From assembly GCA_944376335.1 (NCBI GenBank), contig CALWCH010000008.1, forward strand, positions 1 to 59,809: 59,809 nt of DNA, in the 5' to 3' direction. Origin of the DNA: an uncultured Clostridia bacterium (GTDB taxonomy: Bacteria > Bacillota > Clostridia > Christensenellales > Borkfalkiaceae). Position numbers and translations under genes: made by a program. A model generated the notes under the pieces. The model saw only the letters and a list, made by a program, of their open reading frames with translations. It was not told the origin of the DNA and did no database searches. Positions 51,304-59,513 of the stretch are shown here, one piece after another; the first letter of the stretch is position 1; each line of letters begins with the position of its first letter.

Positions 51304-52520
51304 AGGCGTGCGTCTTTACCCTCGGCTGCAAGCTCAACGAGGTGGAGAGCGCCTCCCTCATGAGCGGCCTCGAAGCCCTCGGCTATGAGACGACGGAGGA
51401 GCTCGGCCCTGCCGATCTCTACATCTTAAACACCTGCGCCGTCACGCGCGAGGCGGAAAAAAAGAGCCGCCAGGCGGTCGCCCGTATGCGCAAATTTAAC
51501 CCCGATGCCCCCGTCCTCGTCACGGGCTGTGCCGCGGAGCACCACGCCGAAGATTTTTATAAGCGCGAGGGCGTCGTCCTCGTCACGGGCGCGCAAGGGA
51601 AAGGCAAACTTTTATCCCTTTTGGGGAAAGAGGGCATCTTCGTCGAGCCCGAGTGCGGCATGGGGGAACTTCCCGCGCCCAAGCAGACGAAAACGCGCGC
51701 GTACCTGCGCATTCAGGACGGCTGCAACCGCTTCTGCTCCTACTGCCTCATCCCGTACCTTCGCGGCCGCTCCCGCTCCCGTTCAAAGGAGAAAATTTTA
51801 GCGGAAGCCCTCGCCTCTCCCGCCAAGGAGATCGTCTTAACAGGCGTGGATATCTCCGACTATCACGACGGCGACACAAATTTAGCGGGCCTTCTCCGTT
51901 ACTTAAAGGACGTGCCCGCGCGCATCCGCCTCGGCTCCGTCGAGGAGAGCGCCGTCACGGACGAACTGCTTTCCGCCATGCAGGCGGGCAATTTCATGCC
52001 CCACTTCCATCTCTCCCTGCAGAGCGGCTCCAACGACATTTTGCGCGCCATGAACCGCCGCTACACCCGCGAGGAATACCTCTCGGCCTGCCGAAAAATT
52101 TACGCCGCTTTCCCCGACGCCGCCATTTCGACGGATATCATCGTCGGCTTCCCCGGGGAGACGGAAGAAAACTTCCTCGATTCCATTTCCATTATAAGGG
52201 AAGCAGGCTTTTCCCGCGTACACGTCTTTCCCTTCTCCCCGCGCGAGGGCACCGTCGCTGCAAAGAAGCCCGACCTTCCCGCCCCCCTCAAGCACGAGCG
52301 CGTGCAGCGCCTCATAAAAGAGGCACAAAAGGCCGAGGAAACTTACCTTTCCCGCTTTGTCGGCAGCGAGAGCGAAGTTTTATTCGAAGCGGACGGCGGC
52401 TATACGCCCAACTACCTTCGCGTCTATGCCGAGGGCGCAAAAGAGGGGAGCTTATGGCGCGTCCGTCTCACGGGGCGCGAAAAGGACGGGCTCAAGGCCC
52501 AACTTCTCAAAGAAATCTGA
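51300..52520 (+). CDS. mtaB: tRNA t6A37 methylthiotransferase
   Basis: 406 residues from the ATG overlapping the rsmE stop; an ATG six bases earlier is possible. The N-terminal UPF0004 domain carries the three cysteines of one Fe-S cluster (LGCKLN, NTCAVT, TGCAAEH). The radical-SAM motif is CNRFCSYC (about 143-150), followed by IPYLRGRSRSR. A TRAM-like tail ends the protein. It converts t6A to ms2t6A at position 37 of tRNAs reading ANN codons. Confidence 0.94.
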   Translation: MKACVFTLGCKLNEVESASLMSGLEALGYETTEELGPADLYILNTCAVTREAEKKSRQAVARMRKFNPDAPVLVTGCAAEHHAEDFYKREGVVLVTGAQGKGKLLSLLGKEGIFVEPECGMGELPAPKQTKTRAYLRIQDGCNRFCSYCLIPYLRGRSRSRSKEKILAEALASPAKEIVLTGVDISDYHDGDTNLAGLLRYLKDVPARIRLGSVEESAVTDELLSAMQAGNFMPHFHLSLQSGSNDILRAMNRRYTREEYLSACRKIYAAFPDAAISTDIIVGFPGETEENFLDSISIIREAGFSRVHVFPFSPREGTVAAKKPDLPAPLKHERVQRLIKEAQKAEETYLSRFVGSESEVLFEADGGYTPNYLRVYAEGAKEGSLWRVRLTGREKDGLKAQLLKEI

Positions 52521-52533
52521 ATAGGAGGTCATT

Positions 52534-52866
52534 ATGGATAACTGTATTTTCTGCAAAATTATCGCGGGGGAAATTCCTTCCGCAAAAGTGTATGAGGACG
52601 AGGAAATGCTCGTATTTCGTGACATCGAGCCCAAGGCCAAGGTGCACCTTCTCTGCGTGCCCAAAGCGCACTTTGCGTATCTCTCCGACGCGGACGAAGA
52701 AAAGGCGGCGCTCATCGGCAGGATGCTGCAAAAGGTGGGCGCGCACTATCACGAGTGGGGGCTGGAAGCGGGCTACCGCGTCGTCATCAACCAGGGCGAG
52801 AACGCGGGGCAGACTGTCATGCACCTGCACATGCACCTTCTGGGCGGCGAGACGCTCGGTTGGTAA
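52534..52866 (+). CDS. HIT-family (HinT-like) nucleotide hydrolase
   Basis: 110 residues. CIFCKIIAGEIPSAKVYEDE at the start and HLHMHLLGG (about 97-105) give the histidine triad; the usual length for the group. It hydrolyses adenosine phosphoramidates such as aminoacyl-AMP. Last gene of the prmA operon; a hairpin terminator follows. Confidence 0.94.
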   Translation: MDNCIFCKIIAGEIPSAKVYEDEEMLVFRDIEPKAKVHLLCVPKAHFAYLSDADEEKAALIGRMLQKVGAHYHEWGLEAGYRVVINQGENAGQTVMHLHMHLLGGETLGW

Positions 52867-52908
52867 ATTTTTCCTCCAAGAATAAAACTTCATCGCATTG
52901 TCAAACAT

Positions 52909-52937
52909 CTCCCCGAAGCCGTTCGGGGAGGTTTTTT
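52909..52937 (+). terminator. Terminator of the prmA operon whose 3' arm holds the next ribosome site
   Basis: A 9-bp CTCCCCGAA stem with GCCG loop (52909-52930), then GTTTTTT ending at the base before ATG 52938. GGGGAGG in the 3' arm is the only ribosome site for that gene, the same design as before spoIIR. Confidence 0.7.
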
Positions 52938-53363
52938 ATGCAAAAACGCGTTTTCAAGGGCGTCAAGCTCGCCCTCACGCTGCTTTTATGCGCGCTTTCG
53001 GCGGCAATGCTCTTCTTCCTTCGCCATGCGCCCGCCTTTTCGGGGGGAGAGTCCTACACCCTCGCCCTCGGGCAAAGCTCTTCCGCGCAGATGCTCACCC
53101 TTAAGTCTCCGCCCCTCGTCCTTCCCCAAGGCGTAGAGGGCGAAAGCTGCGTCTACGAGGGCGACAGGGCGCAGGAACTTCTCACCGCCTTCCGCGCGCG
53201 CGTCCTCTTTACGGAAGAGGCGGCAGACACCGTAAGCTATTACTGTTTCTCCCCCTTCCTCGGCGAGGGGCTTCTCGTCAACGGCGCATACGTCAATCTC
53301 CACATCGCGGCGGGGGAGGGGCGCACCGCCGTCGGCACGCCCGTCATCTTCGGCGGCTTTTGA
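52938..53363 (+). CDS. Exported small protein of unknown function (weakly YwmB-like)
   Basis: 141 residues from the ATG at 52938. One membrane helix or signal sequence at 8-30, then an extracytoplasmic domain. The ending, YYCFSPFLGEGLLVNGAYVN then LHIAAGEG and TAVGTPVIFGGF, recalls the end of YwmB-type proteins found near sporulation genes, but the likeness is weak. Its ribosome site is buried in the terminator hairpin just upstream, so expression probably needs a transcript that starts inside or after that hairpin. Confidence 0.65.
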   Translation: MQKRVFKGVKLALTLLLCALSAAMLFFLRHAPAFSGGESYTLALGQSSSAQMLTLKSPPLVLPQGVEGESCVYEGDRAQELLTAFRARVLFTEEAADTVSYYCFSPFLGEGLLVNGAYVNLHIAAGEGRTAVGTPVIFGGF

Positions 53364-53381
53364 AAATTTTTTCAAAGCGAG

Positions 53382-53411
53382 GTATAAAACGGGGCACGCC
53401 CGCCCATAATC
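53382..53411 (+). promoter_or_regulatory. Putative forespore promoter of the SpoIIQ-like gene
   Basis: GTATA at 53382-53386, 18 bases, CATAATC at 53405-53411; same spacing as upstream of spoIIR. In B. subtilis spoIIQ is transcribed by sigma F. Confidence 0.55.
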
Positions 53412-53430
53412 GGGCAAACCGGAGGACATT

Positions 53431-54048
53431 ATGAACGAAAAAGGCATGACCATCCAACAGAAGAAAATTCTCTATTCCGTGCTGGCGGGCGTGGGGGCGC
53501 TGCTGCTTATCGCCGCCATCGTGCTCACCGTCGTGTTTGCGACGCGGAACGACGACATGGCAGTCGACCCGCCCCCCGTCGTCACCCCGGACGATGACGA
53601 CGACAAGGAGCCCGAAGAGCCCACGGACGCCGACGTCTCCTTTGTGCTGCCCGTTTCGGGCGCATGCTCGGAGTACGGCGCCATCTACTTCAACGAGACG
53701 CTCGGCACCATCTACCGCCACAACGCCGTCGACTTTGCGGCCGCGGAGGGCGAAGAGGTCGTCTGCATCGCAGAGGGCACCGTCACGGAAGTCAGCCTCT
53801 CGGAAGAGCTCGGCAACCTTGTCACCGTCGACCACGGCGAGGGCCTTGTGAGCACTTATCGCTTTGTGGAGCCCAAAGAGGGGCTGAAAGCCGGCGATAA
53901 TCTTGCAAAGGGCGACATTTTGGGCACCGTCGCCGCTCCCTACGGCACGGAGGCGCACGGCGGCGCGCACCTTCACTTCGAGCTCTCCCTCAACGGGGAA
54001 GTCATCGACCCCGCCGACCGTCTCGATCTCACGTTGGAAGAAAAATAA
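53431..54048 (+). CDS. SpoIIQ-like M23 (LytM) membrane protein
   Basis: 205 residues. One membrane helix (about 13-36), an acidic linker (VTPDDDDDKEPEEPT) and a LytM domain (about 68-195). The metal residues look complete: His and Asp in RHNAVDFAA and the HxH of AHLHFEL. In B. subtilis SpoIIQ one metal ligand is lost, while clostridial SpoIIQ keeps them; this protein fits the second type. It would line the forespore membrane and pair with SpoIIIAH. GGAGG lies before ATG. Family assignment by layout and context. Confidence 0.78.
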   Translation: MNEKGMTIQQKKILYSVLAGVGALLLIAAIVLTVVFATRNDDMAVDPPPVVTPDDDDDKEPEEPTDADVSFVLPVSGACSEYGAIYFNETLGTIYRHNAVDFAAAEGEEVVCIAEGTVTEVSLSEELGNLVTVDHGEGLVSTYRFVEPKEGLKAGDNLAKGDILGTVAAPYGTEAHGGAHLHFELSLNGEVIDPADRLDLTLEEK

Positions 54049-54089
54049 AGCACTCTTTTGAAAACTTACCAAAGACGGCCCCCCTTCAA

Positions 54090-54123
54090 GGCGGCGCTCC
54101 CCGTGAGCGCCGCCGTTTTATCT
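54090..54123 (+). terminator. Terminator of the SpoIIQ-like gene
   Basis: A 9-bp GGCGGCGCT stem (54090-54098 with 54106-54114), then GTTTTATCTT. Confidence 0.8.
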
Positions 54124-54193
54124 TATTTATCGTATAATTTTTATGCGGGGAGAGAAATTATGATTATGGCGATAACTTTTTTCTCAAAAGCTA

Positions 54194-54222
54194 TTGACAG
54201 AACTGTGATTTTGTTGTAAAAT
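54194..54222 (+). promoter_or_regulatory. Promoter of the fourth giant lipoprotein
   Basis: TTGACA at 54194-54199, 17-nt spacer and TAAAAT at 54217-54222. Confidence 0.88.
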
Positions 54223-54279
54223 TATGATAACCACGCAAAACAAGTGGAAAAAAATCTCTAATAGGGGGAATTGAACATC

Positions 54280-57200
54280 ATGAAGAAGCTCAAAATTGCT
54301 TTGAGCCTTATCTTCGCGCTCACGTTTTCGCTCTTCCTCGTCGCCTGCGGCGGCGGTAACAAGGAAGTCACCGACATCGAGCTCGAAGGTATGACCACAG
54401 AGTTCAAAGAGGGCGAAGCCTTCACCACGGGCGATCTCGTCGTCACGGTTTACTACCGCGGCTCCGACGAACCCGTCGTGCTCGAGGCAGGTCAATACGA
54501 GGTAGACAGCTCCGCATACAAGGCCGAGAGCGCCGGCACCTACCAGATCATTATCACGCCCGAGCAGACGCCCGCAGAGGGTGCGCAGCCCGTCACGCGG
54601 TCCTACGAGGTCACGGTCGACCACAACTGGACGGACAACGGCGACGGCACGTTCACCTGCCAGTGCGGCGCAAAGCGCGAGAGTTTCTCGGGTCTCACCG
54701 ATACCATCGAAACAACGGCCTGGGGCAATCCCGCAACGCTCACCGAAGTGTCCGAGCAGTCTCCCGCAACCGCTCCCATCGCGGGCGAGAACCACGTCAG
54801 CTACGGCTCCCTCGTTGCAGGCCAGTCCAAGGCACTCACCTTAAAGATCCTTTCGGTCGATACCGGCTCCGATTGGAACACGCCCCTCATGGGTATCCGC
54901 AACGGCGCGGACGGCGTTCTTCCCCGTGAAGACAACTGGGTCATCGCAACGGCGGCGGGCTTCGTCGCCCCTTGGGGTACGTCCACGGGCTATTCCGCAA
55001 CGCTCGGCACCGCTACCACCGCGAGCACGGAGTGGGAAGTCTTCACCCGCGGCACGGATTGGGATGCAAAAGATATCGAAGGCGGCACCATCGTCGTCAC
55101 CTACGACTACTCGCTCGACAGCATCATGACCATCCGCCACGCACTCACCAAGGCCGATGGCACCGAGATCGAGCTCATCTATTCCATCAAACTTCCCGAC
55201 GCGGCATACGAGATCGTCGCCTACGGCGAGAAGTGCACCTATCAGGTCACCAATATTGAGTCCGTCATGAACCGCGAGGTCACCGGCCTCAAAGCAACGC
55301 CTCCTACGGCCACCGTTCAGCCCGAAGGCAAGATGTTCGACACCGCGGGCATCACCACGGAAGCCAGCATGAGCGCCGGCAGCCCCGTCGTCAACTCCTA
55401 TAACGCATACGCTTATATCGACGTCGTCACCGCGAACGAGGACGGCACCACCACGACGACGCCCACGAGAGTAAACCTCTCCACCGAGCCTCTCCAGGCA
55501 GGCATGTACGACTTCAATGTCGAGTTCGCGGGCGAAGTCTACTACTTCACCTCGGACGGCACGGCAGACGGCACCGACCTTATCACCGTCATTCCCAGCG
55601 AATTTACGGCAGTCGGCACGTCCGCAGTCTCCAAGGGCGGCGTCGTGTTCGATGCTCCCGAAGCCTCCTTCGACTATGCAGTCAACGCTGCAAAGGACGG
55701 CATCGTCATCAACGGCAGCGGCCAGGCAGGCATGCTCACCGCAGAGCAGCAGGCAGCGCTCGATACCGACGCCTCCGCATTCGTCGCATTCAAGATCTCC
55801 AGCCTTGCCGAAGGCGTCACGGCAGTCTCCGTCAACGGCGGCTACGCAGCGCTCAACGGCAGCGTCATCGACGTTGTCCTTCCTCTCGGCAGCAGCTACA
55901 CCCTCACCATCTCCGCGGGCGAGACGGTCGTGCAGGAAGCCACCATCGACCTCTCCGCAGTCACCGCTCCTACGGCGGGCGCCTATATCGCCAAATCCGA
56001 CTTCACGCTGGATGCAGGCGGTACCTACACCGTCGTCTACACCGGCCTTTCCAATGTCGGTTCGCTCCAGCTCTTCACGGGCGGCGTGCGCGACACCGTC
56101 AAAGAGGTCCAGGATGCGATCGCGGCCGATGGCCAATACACCGCACTCAACGGCCAGCTCTATATCAACTCCGTCGAGGAAACCGCAGAGGGTCTCGAGG
56201 TCGTCTACGAAGTCGCACCGCCTCAGATCGTCAACCTCTCCGCAAGCAACGCGTTCCGCTCGGTCGAAGTGAGAGATGCCGACGGCGAGACCCTCGTCGC
56301 TCAGACGCTCTACTACAACATGACCTTCAGCGAGAACCCTTCGGGCTCCTACGCGAAGATCGGCGACAACACCGTCGTCTACGTCTCGCGCGACATGATG
56401 TATGTCATCAAGGGCGTCACGGGCGAATCCGTCGACGGCAACCTTGAGTACACCGACCTCTTCATCGACGCAACGCTCAACATCCAGAACAAGGCCGGCG
56501 AGTCCTACGACGTCTCCGTCTCCACCTCTGCCGACGGCACCGTAGCCGATGCATCGAACGTCATCACGTCCAGCGTTGACTCTACCGCAAAGGTCGTCTC
56601 GATCGGCAACGTCAACGACACGACCGACTACGATTACGGCGCACTCATCATGTATCAGTTCTCCGTCACGCTGCTCGGCCTTCGTACCGAAGACAACGCC
56701 GCAACGTACTACTTCACGGCGAACGAGGACACCGAGAACGGTCAGGAGATCTACACGATCTACACCGTCACCGGCAACGAGATCGAGGCCAAGGAAGTCA
56801 CGCCTACCGGCGAGCGTTCCGAAATGCAGGCATTCAGCTGCGTGCAGGACGGCATCTACGCTTACACCGACGAGAACGGCTTCATCTACGGCTCGCTTAT
56901 CACTCCCGCAACGGGCGTGCATACCTGGGGCGAGGAGACCGACGGCGTTGCTACCTGCGAAGTCTGCGGCGCAACCAAGGAAACGGTCGCGATCGACGAG
57001 AACTCCTACTATGAGATCGTCCTTCTCTCCGTTGCAAGCTCCGAGATCATTCCCAACACCGATACTGCAGACGGTTGGGAGCCTTGGGTTCCTATGGGCG
57101 ATAGAGCGGTTCAGAGCGACTTCGCGATCATGTATTCGTGGACGAACACGAGAGATCCGAACTGGTATCAGGATATCGTTCTCGAGCTTACGGACGGCAC

Positions 57201-58098
57201 CCTCTACTTCGACATGAACTTCCTTCTTGGCGCGAACGCATGGGGCGAGCTTGCTACCAGCGTTACCGCTCATACCACGACGGCGACGCTCAACGGCGAG
57301 ACTGCTACCGTTCCCGCACAGCCCACGACCGATTCGTTTGCCGGCAAATATACCGCGAAGATGGTCCGCATCGGCGATACGCTCACGGTCACGCAGGTTG
57401 CCGTTCTTGATAGCGGCGACGTTTGGGAAGTTGTCGACGTGTTTACCGGCTTCACGACGGCAGTCGACCTTACCGCAAGAGTGACGGGCAACCCTTACTG
57501 GGTGGACGACCTCAGAGTTACGGTCGGCGAAGTCAAGACCGTTACGACGACCGACCTCAAGCTCGGCGCAGAGGACAACTCCACGGCTTATACCGAGGAT
57601 AAACCTCTTTGGACGGGTTCGATCGACTACGGCCAGAAGATCATTGTCAGCGGTACCGCAACCTCTTCGGGCGCAGGTGTTTGGAATGGACCGCTTCCTT
57701 ACCTTTGGACGGGTGACACGGCAGGTCTCAACTTCCGCCCCGACAACTGGATCAACGGCGCGGCAGACGATCAGGCGACCGTCGCAGCAATGAACTTCAC
57801 CATTACGAAGGTTTGGCAGGGCTTCACTCCCGCAAGCGCGAATACCTCGAGCACCGGCGGTGATTGGGTCGCCTCGCTCGTCGAGTACTACAACAAGGGC
57901 GCGTTCGACTGCACCTTAGCATGGGATTACACCAGCGCAGATGTGATCGTTGTTACCGTTCAGTTCGCTTGGGAAGATGCTACCTTCAATCAGAGATATG
58001 AAGTACGGGCAACCGAGGGCGAACTTCTCGACACCTACTCGATCGGTCTCGGCGTTGACTGCGCATACTTCAACGTCACCCAGATGATCACTGAGTAA
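54280..58098 (+). CDS. Giant lipoprotein with an Ig-like N-terminal domain
   Basis: 1272 residues from the ATG at 54280 (AGGGGGAA upstream). The signal peptide ends in FLVAC (Cys23). A bacterial Ig-like domain (about 30-105, VTDIELEGMTTEFKEGEAF) comes first, then a CQCG knuckle (FTCQCGAKR, about 127-135). Two large beta modules (about 145-330 and 950-1270) share WGEL/GTSTGYSA, MGIRNGADG and RPDNWI patterns and look like duplicated jelly-roll domains. A second cysteine knuckle (ATCEVCGATKE) lies near 893. No catalytic motif or cell-wall sorting signal. Its own promoter and terminator. Likely a surface ligand-binding protein; inference. Confidence 0.85.
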   Translation: MKKLKIALSLIFALTFSLFLVACGGGNKEVTDIELEGMTTEFKEGEAFTTGDLVVTVYYRGSDEPVVLEAGQYEVDSSAYKAESAGTYQIIITPEQTPAEGAQPVTRSYEVTVDHNWTDNGDGTFTCQCGAKRESFSGLTDTIETTAWGNPATLTEVSEQSPATAPIAGENHVSYGSLVAGQSKALTLKILSVDTGSDWNTPLMGIRNGADGVLPREDNWVIATAAGFVAPWGTSTGYSATLGTATTASTEWEVFTRGTDWDAKDIEGGTIVVTYDYSLDSIMTIRHALTKADGTEIELIYSIKLPDAAYEIVAYGEKCTYQVTNIESVMNREVTGLKATPPTATVQPEGKMFDTAGITTEASMSAGSPVVNSYNAYAYIDVVTANEDGTTTTTPTRVNLSTEPLQAGMYDFNVEFAGEVYYFTSDGTADGTDLITVIPSEFTAVGTSAVSKGGVVFDAPEASFDYAVNAAKDGIVINGSGQAGMLTAEQQAALDTDASAFVAFKISSLAEGVTAVSVNGGYAALNGSVIDVVLPLGSSYTLTISAGETVVQEATIDLSAVTAPTAGAYIAKSDFTLDAGGTYTVVYTGLSNVGSLQLFTGGVRDTVKEVQDAIAADGQYTALNGQLYINSVEETAEGLEVVYEVAPPQIVNLSASNAFRSVEVRDADGETLVAQTLYYNMTFSENPSGSYAKIGDNTVVYVSRDMMYVIKGVTGESVDGNLEYTDLFIDATLNIQNKAGESYDVSVSTSADGTVADASNVITSSVDSTAKVVSIGNVNDTTDYDYGALIMYQFSVTLLGLRTEDNAATYYFTANEDTENGQEIYTIYTVTGNEIEAKEVTPTGERSEMQAFSCVQDGIYAYTDENGFIYGSLITPATGVHTWGEETDGVATCEVCGATKETVAIDENSYYEIVLLSVASSEIIPNTDTADGWEPWVPMGDRAVQSDFAIMYSWTNTRDPNWYQDIVLELTDGTLYFDMNFLLGANAWGELATSVTAHTTTATLNGETATVPAQPTTDSFAGKYTAKMVRIGDTLTVTQVAVLDSGDVWEVVDVFTGFTTAVDLTARVTGNPYWVDDLRVTVGEVKTVTTTDLKLGAEDNSTAYTEDKPLWTGSIDYGQKIIVSGTATSSGAGVWNGPLPYLWTGDTAGLNFRPDNWINGAADDQATVAAMNFTITKVWQGFTPASANTSSTGGDWVASLVEYYNKGAFDCTLAWDYTSADVIVVTVQFAWEDATFNQRYEVRATEGELLDTYSIGLGVDCAYFNVTQMITE

Positions 58099-58140
58099 CT
58101 CAAAACAACACAACTTCAAAAGTTGTAAACACGAAAGGGG

Positions 58141-58171
58141 GCTCCCGCTCGCGCGGGGGCTCTCTTTTTTT
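58141..58171 (+). terminator. Terminator of the fourth giant lipoprotein
   Basis: GCTCCCGC (58141-58148) with GCGGGGGC (58153-58160, one G-T), then TCTCTTTTTTT. Confidence 0.85.
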
Positions 58172-58265
58172 GTGTGCGGCAACAGGGCGCGGGGGGAGGA
58201 CGGTCACGCTTTGCCGTTCTGCGTCATAATTTTCTCAAAATTCCTTAACTTCCTTTCAAAATCGA

Positions 58266-58294
58266 TTGACAAGCCCCACAAAGTGTGGTAAACT
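58266..58294 (+). promoter_or_regulatory. Promoter of the rpmG-secE-nusG cluster
   Basis: TTGACA at 58266-58271, 17-nt spacer and TAAACT at 58289-58294. Confidence 0.8.
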
Positions 58295-58345
58295 TCCGTT
58301 GTATCCTCGGAAGGGGGTAATTTTTTTGTATGGAGTTTAATTCGC

Positions 58346-58510
58346 ATGGCTACCAAATCCACGAGAATGAAGATCACGTTTGAGTGCACGGAGTGCAAGA
58401 ACAGAAATTACGACAGCTTCAAGAATAAGCGCAACGACCCGGACCGTCTCCAGCTCAAGAAGTACTGCCCCGTCTGCAAGAAGCACACCGTTCACAAGGA
58501 ATCTAAGTAA
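58346..58510 (+). CDS. rpmG: 50S ribosomal protein L33
   Basis: 54 residues, too short for many gene callers. It begins [20 protein letters not shown] and has a second pair in YCPVCKKHT, so this is the zinc-binding C+ form of L33. Organisms often also carry a zinc-free copy used under zinc shortage; only this one is in the window. First gene of the cluster. Confidence 0.94.
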   Translation: MATKSTRMKITFECTECKNRNYDSFKNKRNDPDRLQLKKYCPVCKKHTVHKESK

Positions 58511-58546
58511 ATTTCGCGCGCTCTTTCGCGCATCGGAGTAAAGAGA

Positions 58547-58837
58547 ATGCAAAAGTCCAAAGACCGCACCGAACAGACGAAAGACGTCAAAAAGCAGGAC
58601 GCGCCCAAGAAGGCACCCAAAAAGGGGGAAAAGAAGCCCAACATCTTCGTCCGCATGGGCAGAAAGATCAAGGAGACCTTCTCCGAGCTCAAGCGCGTCA
58701 CCTGGCCCACGCTTCCGCAGGCCCTCAAATCGACGAGCGTCGTCATCGTCATCGTGCTCATCTTCCTCATCGTCATCACGGCCATCAACTTCGGTTTATC
58801 CGAACTTCTGCAGCTTCTTACCAATCTGGGGGCATAA
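58547..58837 (+). CDS. secE: Preprotein translocase subunit SecE
   Basis: 96 residues. A basic N-terminal tail (about 1-35), the conserved amphipathic segment FSELKRVTWPT (about 45-55) and a single membrane helix (about 63-88). SecE clamps the SecY channel. CGGAG lies before ATG, and nusG follows four bases after the stop. Confidence 0.93.
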   Translation: MQKSKDRTEQTKDVKKQDAPKKAPKKGEKKPNIFVRMGRKIKETFSELKRVTWPTLPQALKSTSVVIVIVLIFLIVITAINFGLSELLQLLTNLGA

Positions 58838-58840
58838 GCG

Positions 58841-59410
58841 ATGGCTACGACGGACACCGAACCTAAGTGGTACATCCTTCATACCTACTCTGGCTATGAA
58901 TCGATGGTCAAGGACAGCCTCCTTCGTCTCATCGAAAACAACAACTTAAGCGACAGCATCGTCGACGTCAAGATCCCCACCGAGCAGACCATCGAGGAAA
59001 AGGCGAACGGCAAAAAGAAGGTCGTCGAGCGCAAGCTCCTTCCCTGCTACGTCTTCATCAAAATGGTCTATTCCAACCAGCTTTGGTACCTCGTCACCAA
59101 CACGCGCGGCGTCACCGGCTTCTGCGGCCCGCAGGGCCGTCCCATTCCCATGCGCGAGGATGAGATCCGCCGCATGCGCCTCGAGGAGTACGTCTCCGAC
59201 GCCGACTTTAAGGTGGGCGACCATGTCGCCATCGACAACGGCCCCTTGGAGGGCTTCGACGGCACCATCGTCGAGCTCAACGACGAGACGCAGCACGCCA
59301 AGGTGGATATCCTCATGTTCGGCAGGCAGCAGGAAGTCGAAGTCGAGTACATCCAGATGCGCAAGATGCCCGAAGGCGCTGCGCCCGAAAAGGCGGAAGA
59401 AGATACCTGA
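58841..59410 (+). CDS. nusG: Transcription termination/antitermination factor NusG
   Basis: 189 residues. The NGN domain opens with KWYILHTYSGYESMVKDSL and contains ERKLLPCYVFIKM; the C-terminal KOW domain begins KVGDHVAIDNGPLEGFDGTI. NusG binds RNA polymerase and couples it to Rho or the ribosome. Translationally close to secE (four-base gap). Confidence 0.96.
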   Translation: MATTDTEPKWYILHTYSGYESMVKDSLLRLIENNNLSDSIVDVKIPTEQTIEEKANGKKKVVERKLLPCYVFIKMVYSNQLWYLVTNTRGVTGFCGPQGRPIPMREDEIRRMRLEEYVSDADFKVGDHVAIDNGPLEGFDGTIVELNDETQHAKVDILMFGRQQEVEVEYIQMRKMPEGAAPEKAEEDT

Positions 59411-59416
59411 TTTTGC

Positions 59417-59497
59417 GAAAAAGCCCTGTACGGGTTTTTCGATATAACGTGGGAGAGACGGCAAATCTTACATCGCAGCCGCCTTGCAAGTACCACG
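59417..59497 (+). promoter_or_regulatory. Structured leader between nusG and rplK
   Basis: A hairpin GAAAAA...TTTTTC (59417-59440) could attenuate transcription, and CGTGG (59448-59452) pairs with CCACG (59493-59497) to enclose a small structured RNA. Position before rplK fits an autoregulatory leader of the L11/L1 operon. Both readings are tentative. Confidence 0.4.
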
Positions 59498-59513
59498 AAC
59501 ACGGAGGAACAAT

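Noticed and set aside
54841-57273. An 810-codon minus-strand frame in the fourth giant lipoprotein
   Set aside because: Antisense shadow; no ribosome site and an Asp/Val/Gly/Cys-rich composition typical of reversed GC-rich codons.
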